DNA from: Mesorhizobium comanense
Lineage (GTDB): Bacteria; Pseudomonadota; Alphaproteobacteria; Rhizobiales; Rhizobiaceae
Assembly (NCBI RefSeq): GCF_005503535.1
Contig: NZ_SCNN01000020.1
Location: forward strand, 53,174-117,173
DNA length: 64,000 bases
Direction of reading: 5' to 3'
The translations under genes were made by a program, and so were the position numbers. The notes below the pieces were generated by a model. The model was not told the DNA's origin, made no database searches, and saw only the letters and a list, made by a program, of their open reading frames with translations. This document shows positions 59,391 through 64,000 of the stretch, piece by piece; within the stretch, counting starts at the first letter, position 1, and the number at the start of each line of letters is the position of its first letter.

Positions 59391-60368
59391 ATGGCGGTCT
59401 ATACCGACGTTGCCGAGGGCGAACTCGGCGCTTTCCTCAAGCACTATCCGGTCGGCGATCTTCTGTCCTACAAGGGTATCGCCGAAGGCACCGAGAACTC
59501 GAACTTCCTGCTGCATACCTCGACCGGCTCCTACATTCTGACGCTCTACGAAAAGCGCGTCGAAAAAGCCGATCTGCCGTTCTTCCTCGGGCTGATGGGG
59601 CATCTCGCCAACAAGGGTGTGTCGTGCCCGCTGCCGGTGACCGCGCATGACGGCAGCGTCATCGGCACGCTGGCCGGCCGCCCGGCGGTCATCATCACTT
59701 TCCTCGAAGGGCTTTCGTTGCGGCGGCCGACGGCGACGCATTGCGCCGAGGTCGGCAAGGCGCTTGCAGCGCTCCACCTTGCCGGCGCCGATTTTCCGAT
59801 GAAGCGTCCCAATGCTCTGGCCATCGACGGCTGGCGCAAACTTTGGGATGCGTCCCGCGGCCGGGCCGATGAAGTCGAACCGGGATTGGCCGCCGAAGTC
59901 GATGCGGACTTCGCCGATTTCGAGCGCCATTGGCCGCAAGGCCTTCCGGCGGGCATCATCCATGCCGATCTTTTCCCCGATAACGTCTTCTTCCTCGGCG
60001 AGAAGCTTTCCGGCCTGATCGACTTTTATTTCGCCTGCGACGACCTCTACGCCTACGACGTCGCCACCTGTCTCAACGCCTGGTGCTTCGAGAAGGACTT
60101 TTCCTTCAACCTGACCAAGGGCAAGGCGCTGCTGGAGAGCTACCAGAGCGTGCGCCCGCTGAGCGCGCAAGAAAAGGCAGCGCTGCCGACGCTGGCGCGC
60201 GGCTCGGCGCTGCGCTTCATGCTGACCCGGCTCTACGACTGGCTGACCGTGCCCGACGGCGGGCTGGTGATGAAGCGCGATCCGACGGAATACATCAGAA
60301 GGATGCGCTTCCATCGGGCGATCAAATCGCCTTCGGAGTATGGATTGGCCGAAAACGGGGTGTCATGA
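59391..60368 (+). CDS. thrB: Homoserine kinase (ThrB type II)
   Basis: Phosphorylates homoserine on the way to threonine. It is the aminoglycoside-phosphotransferase-fold enzyme found in alphaproteobacteria and Pseudomonas: 'DLLSYKGIAEGTENSNFLLHTSTGSYILTLYEKR', 'ALAALHLAGADF', the catalytic 'GIIHADLFPDNVFFLGEKLSGLIDFYFACDDLYAYDVATCLNAWCF' (H-x-D-x4-N and D-F). 325 aa. Starts 5 bases after the ispH stop; its TGA overlaps the rnhA ATG. Confidence 0.95.
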   Translation: MAVYTDVAEGELGAFLKHYPVGDLLSYKGIAEGTENSNFLLHTSTGSYILTLYEKRVEKADLPFFLGLMGHLANKGVSCPLPVTAHDGSVIGTLAGRPAVIITFLEGLSLRRPTATHCAEVGKALAALHLAGADFPMKRPNALAIDGWRKLWDASRGRADEVEPGLAAEVDADFADFERHWPQGLPAGIIHADLFPDNVFFLGEKLSGLIDFYFACDDLYAYDVATCLNAWCFEKDFSFNLTKGKALLESYQSVRPLSAQEKAALPTLARGSALRFMLTRLYDWLTVPDGGLVMKRDPTEYIRRMRFHRAIKSPSEYGLAENGVS

Positions 60369-60898
60369 GCAAACAGGTTGAAATCTTCACCGACGGCGCC
60401 TGTTCGGGCAATCCCGGCCCCGGCGGCTGGGGCGCGATCCTGCGATTCAACGGCGCCACCAAGGAGCTTTCCGGCGGCGAGGCCGAGACGACCAACAACC
60501 GCATGGAGCTGCTTGCCGCCATCTCGGCGCTCAACGCGCTCAAGGAGCCTTGCACGGTCGAGCTTCATACCGACAGCAAATACGTCATGGATGGCATTTC
60601 CAAGTGGATCCATGGCTGGAAGAAGAATGGCTGGAAGACCGCCGACAAGAAACCGGTCAAGAATGGCGAGCTCTGGCAGGCGCTGGACGAGGCAAACCGG
60701 CGTCACAAGGTGACCTGGAACTGGGTCAAGGGCCATGCCGGCCACGCCGAAAACGAACGCGCCGATGAACTCGCGCGCGAAGGCATGGCGCCGTTCAAGA
60801 AAGGCGCTTTCAAGCCGGCGGCGTCCGCGCCAAGGCCTGATGGCCAACCAAAGCAAGCTTCGGCTCCCAAGGTGCGTCGGTCGACGCAGAGTTACTGA
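60365..60898 (+). CDS. rnhA: Ribonuclease HI
   Basis: Cleaves the RNA strand of RNA:DNA hybrids. The metal-binding carboxylates are D10 ('EIFTDGACSGNPGPGGWG'), E48 ('NNRMELLAAI'), D70 ('ELHTDSKYVMDGI') and D134 ('ERADELARE'), with catalytic H124 ('VKGHAGHAENE'). The basic handle loop 'GWKKNGWKTADKKPVKN' is present. A basic Pro/Ala tail extends it to 177 aa, against about 155 in E. coli. Start 60365 overlaps the thrB stop (ATGA). Confidence 0.96.
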   Translation: MSKQVEIFTDGACSGNPGPGGWGAILRFNGATKELSGGEAETTNNRMELLAAISALNALKEPCTVELHTDSKYVMDGISKWIHGWKKNGWKTADKKPVKNGELWQALDEANRRHKVTWNWVKGHAGHAENERADELAREGMAPFKKGAFKPAASAPRPDGQPKQASAPKVRRSTQSY

Positions 60899-60929
60899 AG
60901 CTCCGGACTGCCCGGTTTCTGCCGCCCCG

Positions 60930-61409
60930 TCAGCGGATCAGCAGAGCCGTGCCCCAAAGTCCGAGCGCGAACACCGTGTGCGAGATCACGTTGAAGGCGC
61001 GGATCTGCATCGGGTTGGGGCGCTTGGACGCGGCCCAGCCGGCACCCATGCCCGGCGCCAGCAGGAACCAGCCGGCCCCGATGGTTACCATGCCGAGGAT
61101 GAAGGCGGGCAGGAAGGTGGGCGCCGAGAGCCAGGCTGCCCCGGTCAGCATGACAAGGATGATGCCGTAGACGATGCCGGTGAGGTAATGGAAAGCCCAG
61201 CCCAGCGCCTGCTCATGGGCATAGGGTGTGGCCTTGGCAATGTCCTCATGGAAGACCTTGCCGTCCTTGAGGTGCCAGACCCAGCGGCCGGGCGGGCCCC
61301 AGTTCGGCCGTGGTTGGCCGAACGCCCAGTGGAGGAAGAAGGCCCAGATATCCATCAGCACGGTCGCGCCGATGCCAATCACGATAGCGCGCCACAAGAT
61401 GTCGAACAT
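60930..61409 (-). CDS. DUF2938 membrane protein
   Basis: A 159-aa protein with four hydrophobic helices ('IVIGIGATVLMDIWAFFLHWAF', 'FHYLTGIVYGIILVMLTGAAWL', 'FLPAFILGMVTIGAGWFLLAPGMGAGWAA', 'FNVISHTVFALGLWGTALL'). The pattern 'ATVLMDIWAFF...NWGPPGRWVWHL' with 'PGMGAG.AAS..P' is DUF2938. Function unknown. ATG at 61409 is chosen over an upstream TTG/ATG frame with no ribosome binding site. Confidence 0.88.
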   Translation of the reverse strand: MFDILWRAIVIGIGATVLMDIWAFFLHWAFGQPRPNWGPPGRWVWHLKDGKVFHEDIAKATPYAHEQALGWAFHYLTGIVYGIILVMLTGAAWLSAPTFLPAFILGMVTIGAGWFLLAPGMGAGWAASKRPNPMQIRAFNVISHTVFALGLWGTALLIR

Positions 61410-61499
61410 TGCTGCAATCCCCCGAAGCCCGCTGCAAATCAGCAAGGCGGGCACCTGTCGGCGAGACCGGCAGGCCTCGCCGGGTCGGTCGTTACTGAC

Positions 61500-61982
61500 T
61501 TAGAGCTGTCCCAGGATATGAGCCGCGCCGGATTCATCGACGCCGGGCTTGGTCTCGACATTGAGCGCGGTGACCTTGCCGTCGTCGACAACCATCGAGA
61601 ACCGCTTGGAGCGCACGCCCATGCCGCCGCCGGAGTAGTCGGCGTCGAGGCCGACCGCCTTGGCAAAGTCGCCATTGCCGTCGGCGAGGAACAGGATCTT
61701 GCCTTCGCCGCCGGTGAAGCGCGCCCAGGCGCCCATGACGTGGACATCGTTGACCGAAACGACGGCGATGGTGTCGACGCCGCGCGCCAGGATGGCGTCA
61801 TGATTTTCGAGGTAGCCGGGCAGATGGTTGTTGCTGCAGGTCGGCGTGAAGGCGCCTGGGACGCCGAACAGGACCACCTTCTTTCCAGCGAAAATCTCAG
61901 CCGACGTGATCGGCTTCGCGCCGTCGGCGGTCATCGTCTTGAAGGTCGTCTCAGGCAGCTTGTCGCCAACGGAAATGGTCAT
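61500..61982 (-). CDS. Peroxiredoxin, Prx5/AhpE-like (1-Cys)
   Basis: A 160-aa thioredoxin-fold peroxidase: 'GKKVVLFGVPGAFTPTCSNNHLPGYLEN' with the peroxidatic C49 in the P-x-x-x-T/S-x-x-C motif, 'VVSVNDVHVMGAWAR' and 'MGVRSKRFSMVVDDGKV'. No other Cys is present, so it is a one-Cys type needing an external thiol such as glutathione/glutaredoxin. GAGGAA precedes the ATG at 61982. Confidence 0.94.
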   Translation of the reverse strand: MTISVGDKLPETTFKTMTADGAKPITSAEIFAGKKVVLFGVPGAFTPTCSNNHLPGYLENHDAILARGVDTIAVVSVNDVHVMGAWARFTGGEGKILFLADGNGDFAKAVGLDADYSGGGMGVRSKRFSMVVDDGKVTALNVETKPGVDESGAAHILGQL

Positions 61983-62061
61983 GAGTTCCTCGCTTGGGGA
62001 TGGGAAGAAGATGCATGCTTGCGTAGCGAACTCGGCGGCGTCCTGCAACAGGCCGCTGGCG

Positions 62062-62868
62062 TCACGGGAAAGGCAGAAGCCCTTCGACTGCCCCGGCCGA
62101 ACTGGTCAGCGTGTAGTGCAGCCCGCCATCCGTGGGCGTCGTCGAGGGGCGGTCGAGGATCGGCACAGTAAAGATCAGCTTGCCGTCCTTCTCGCTGCGG
62201 GAAGGGGTGCCGAACATATAGTCGTGCTCGCCGGCGACAAAGAAATCCGCGGCCTCCGGGTCGCCCGGAAAGCTCGCCTCCACGATCAGCGTTTCATGGT
62301 CGCCCGGCAGCACGTTGATGCCGAAGTCGGCCTTTGCCGGCGCCGGCAGTGCCGTGAAACTCGCCTTTACCAGGGCCGCGTCGTCGGCATTGTCGGGGTC
62401 GGATGCTGGGTCGACGGTCAGCCGTGTCTGCACGGGGATGCAGATCGTTTCACAAATACCGAGAAAGATGTCGGCATCGATGACCGCCGGCTGGTTCGGC
62501 GTCGCCAGCGTGAAGGTCACCGGCAGCGAAACCGGATAGTTGTAGCCGGCCCACTTTCCGTATCCGTCGTCGTGGCGCTGCGGTGCGGGGAACGAGAGCG
62601 CGGCATCGGCGATGTTGGTGCTGGCTGAAATGTCGAGCTGCGGCGGAACGCCTGCGTCGCCCGGATCACGCCAGTAGGTCTTCCAGCCGGGTTTGAGAGC
62701 GATGTCGAGGACGCCCTGGATGCGGCCGGCATCGTCCGGCTTGCCTGATGTCACCAGGCGCACCTTGCCGCCTTCGCTGTTGTACCAGGCTGATGAAGAG
62801 GCAGCGGCGGGGAAGGCGATTGCCGATCCGATGGCGGCGCCGAGCAACAGGATTTTCAAGCTTTGCAT
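62062..62868 (-). CDS. Periplasmic DsbD N-terminal-domain protein
   Basis: A 268-aa exported protein. A signal peptide (1-23, 'SLKILLLGAAIGSAIAFPAAA') is followed by a DsbD-alpha-like immunoglobulin fold: 'GVLDIALKPGWKTYWRDPGDAGVPPQLDIS', 'VTFTLATPNQPAVIDADIFLGICETICIPVQTRLTV'. The cysteine pair in 'GICETICIP' (C-x-x-x-C) matches the redox pair of DsbD/ScsB N-terminal domains, which pass electrons to periplasmic thiol partners. There is no membrane domain here, so its electron source must be another protein. Divergent from the YqgE gene. Confidence 0.88.
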   Translation of the reverse strand: MQSLKILLLGAAIGSAIAFPAAASSSAWYNSEGGKVRLVTSGKPDDAGRIQGVLDIALKPGWKTYWRDPGDAGVPPQLDISASTNIADAALSFPAPQRHDDGYGKWAGYNYPVSLPVTFTLATPNQPAVIDADIFLGICETICIPVQTRLTVDPASDPDNADDAALVKASFTALPAPAKADFGINVLPGDHETLIVEASFPGDPEAADFFVAGEHDYMFGTPSRSEKDGKLIFTVPILDRPSTTPTDGGLHYTLTSSAGAVEGLLPFP

Positions 62869-63040
62869 GGGGGTGATTTGATCGTCCGTTCGTGGCGGTG
62901 CAATGATTTCATGGCGTTGCCGGCATCATATTTGCGTGACTCCTTATGGCAAGCCAGGGACGCATCGCCGACATGGGCTTTGGTCGAATCCGGCGCGGCG
63001 CATCTTTTCGGCGCCCGGGAAAAACGTTACCCTCACCGCC

Positions 63041-63649
63041 ATGGATTTGTTGCGCCACAAGAAGACGGCCGCCGGACGCGGCTTTCTCGACGATCAGTTC
63101 CTGATTGCCATGCCCGGCATGAAGGATGACCGTTTCACGCGTTCGGTCATCTATATCTGCGCGCATTCCGACGAAGGTGCGATGGGGCTGATCATCAACC
63201 AGACACAGCAGATGCTGTTTCCGGACCTTCTGGTTCAGCTCGGCATCATGAACGAACAGGAGGCGATACGCCTGCCGGCGCAGGCGCGCGATTTCGTCGT
63301 GCGCAATGGCGGTCCGGTCGATCGCAGCCGGGGCTTCGTCCTGCATTCGGGCGACTACCGGGTGGAATCCTCGCTGACCGTCTCCGACGACATCTGCCTG
63401 ACGGCGACCGTCGACATCCTGCGCGCCATATCCTCCGGGCGCGGTCCACGCCATGCGCTGATGGCGCTGGGTTACTCGGGCTGGGGGGCTGGCCAGCTGG
63501 AAACCGAGATTGCAGAGAATGGCTGGCTGACCTGCCCGGCCGATCCCGAGCTCCTGTTCGACGCCGATATCGAGCGCAAATACGATCGCATTCTTGCCTC
63601 GATCGGCATCGATCTGGCGCATCTGAGCCTCGCCGCCGGGCATGCCTGA
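63041..63649 (+). CDS. YqgE/AlgH family protein
   Basis: A 202-aa cytoplasmic protein of the UPF0301 family: 'GRGFLDDQFLIAMPGMKDDRFTRSVIYICAHSDEGAMGLIINQ', 'VRNGGPVDRSRGFVLHSGDY' and 'ALMALGYSGWGAGQLETEIAENGWLTCPADPELLFD' are its signatures. Role unclear; in Pseudomonas AlgH was linked to alginate regulation. The ATG at 63041 is chosen because the upstream in-frame text is low-complexity and the family begins at 'MDLLRHK'. Confidence 0.92.
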   Translation: MDLLRHKKTAAGRGFLDDQFLIAMPGMKDDRFTRSVIYICAHSDEGAMGLIINQTQQMLFPDLLVQLGIMNEQEAIRLPAQARDFVVRNGGPVDRSRGFVLHSGDYRVESSLTVSDDICLTATVDILRAISSGRGPRHALMALGYSGWGAGQLETEIAENGWLTCPADPELLFDADIERKYDRILASIGIDLAHLSLAAGHA

Positions 63650-63721
63650 GTTCGTCGCCGTCGTCAGTTGAGCCTCACCTTCGCAACCTTCGAGACTAGC
63701 GGAGGCCTCCCCGACCTCGTC

Positions 63722-63896
63722 ATCCTAGGGCGAAGCAAGGCGCGAAGCGCCGCAGCGCAGACCCTAGGATTCATGCCGCGACATTAAGGCGTTGAAAACG
63801 GTACAGAATTCTGCGCCGCTGCGCCCTACGATCGAGTTCACGGAATGGATCCTAGGGTCTTCGCGACGGAGCTTCGCTCCTGCTTCGCCCTAGGAT
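63722..63896. repeat. Composite palindromic repeat of the CCTAGG family
   Basis: Perfect 16-bp outer arms ATCCTAGGGCGAAGCA (63722-63737) and TGCTTCGCCCTAGGAT (63881-63896). Internal copies GACCCTAGGAT near 63760 and ATCCTAGGGTC near 63849 make each half itself palindromic. The spacer is about 75 bases. This is a different sequence family from the elements at 2471, 4356 and 10593 but with the same nested layout. The rest of the 63650-64000 gap holds no gene I can support. Confidence 0.9.
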
Positions 63897-63924
63897 TGTT
63901 TGAGCAGGATCGGGTAGTTTGGCG

Positions 63925-63961
63925 GCCGGGACTGCGGCCCATCACAGCCAGCAGTCCCGGC
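63925..63961. terminator. Hairpin near the window end
   Basis: Perfect 11-bp stem GCCGGGACTGC/GCAGTCCCGGC with a 15-nt loop. It has no T-tract on either side. It may end transcription of a minus-strand gene beyond the window, as the minus strand has a TAA at 63977-63979 in an open frame running in from the edge, but that gene cannot be identified. Confidence 0.5.
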
Positions 63962-64000
63962 GGCAGGCGACCGCCCTTAGGACCGGGTAACACCCGACGT

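Noticed and set aside
63951..64000. Resemblance of GGACCGGGTAACACCCGACG to part of RNase P RNA
   Set aside because: Only a short piece matches a P10-like stretch, and the neighbouring conserved GAGGAAAGTCCGGGCTCC block is absent.

Overview
The window is a gene-dense, GC-rich chromosomal segment that looks like a Mesorhizobium or a close Phyllobacteriaceae/Rhizobiales relative. This is inferred from the split glycyl-tRNA synthetase (glyQ/glyS), the ctaC-ctaD-ctaB-coxF-ctaG-ctaE oxidase order, the ispH-thrB-rnhA cluster, an MctP-type monocarboxylate permease with its DUF3311 partner, the rhizobial-type FabI, a B12-riboswitch-controlled bluB, and GC-rich palindromic repeats of the kind found in rhizobial genomes. 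I saw no rRNA, tRNA, CRISPR array, prophage or classical transposase.

Layout. 1-6.2 kb: the end of a GNAT gene, glyQ, a DUF4328 membrane protein, a DUF559 (Vsr-like) nuclease gene between two inverted palindromic repeats, then glyS, whose 5' end is partly duplicated and whose reading frame carries a palindromic repeat; a very acidic protein follows. 6.2-16.9 kb: two secreted proteins, sua5, an FAD-linked oxidase, a DUF6101 protein, ubiA-GNAT-lysR facing a PhyH dioxygenase, purD and a GH25-like protein. 17-25.5 kb: acyl-CoA dehydrogenase and enoyl-CoA hydratase behind a MerR/LiuR-like operator, a serine hydrolase, pdxH, a lipoprotein, a DnaJ-like protein, fabI, a histidine phosphatase and a DUF1344 protein. 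25.6-34.7 kb: aroC, ribB, an MFS/TetR pair with three identical-design operators, a frameshifted membrane gene, bluB with riboswitch, a histone-deacetylase-like hydrolase, xseB, DUF2277 and pirin. 34.9-48.1 kb: an autotransporter, dxs, tlyA with an RNA methyltransferase, a caspase-fold protein lacking both catalytic residues, psiF, mctP and a VapBC pair. 48.2-64 kb: tldD, YbjN and IalB proteins, the cytochrome aa3 oxidase operon (interrupted by 19-bp tandem repeats and an L,D-transpeptidase gene before DUF983 and SURF1), ispH-thrB-rnhA, a peroxiredoxin, a DsbD-N protein, a YqgE protein and a final palindromic repeat.

The strongest candidate for an undescribed system is the repeat/DUF559 association. 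Two short composite elements (one inside glyS, one downstream of the DUF6101 gene) share an architecture of hairpin 1, hairpin 2 and a G-rich box in inverted pairs, and the DUF559 nuclease gene occupies the spacer of an element with the same layout. This suggests an autonomous/non-autonomous (MITE-like) relationship. The gene calls are mostly secure. The mobility hypothesis is inference.
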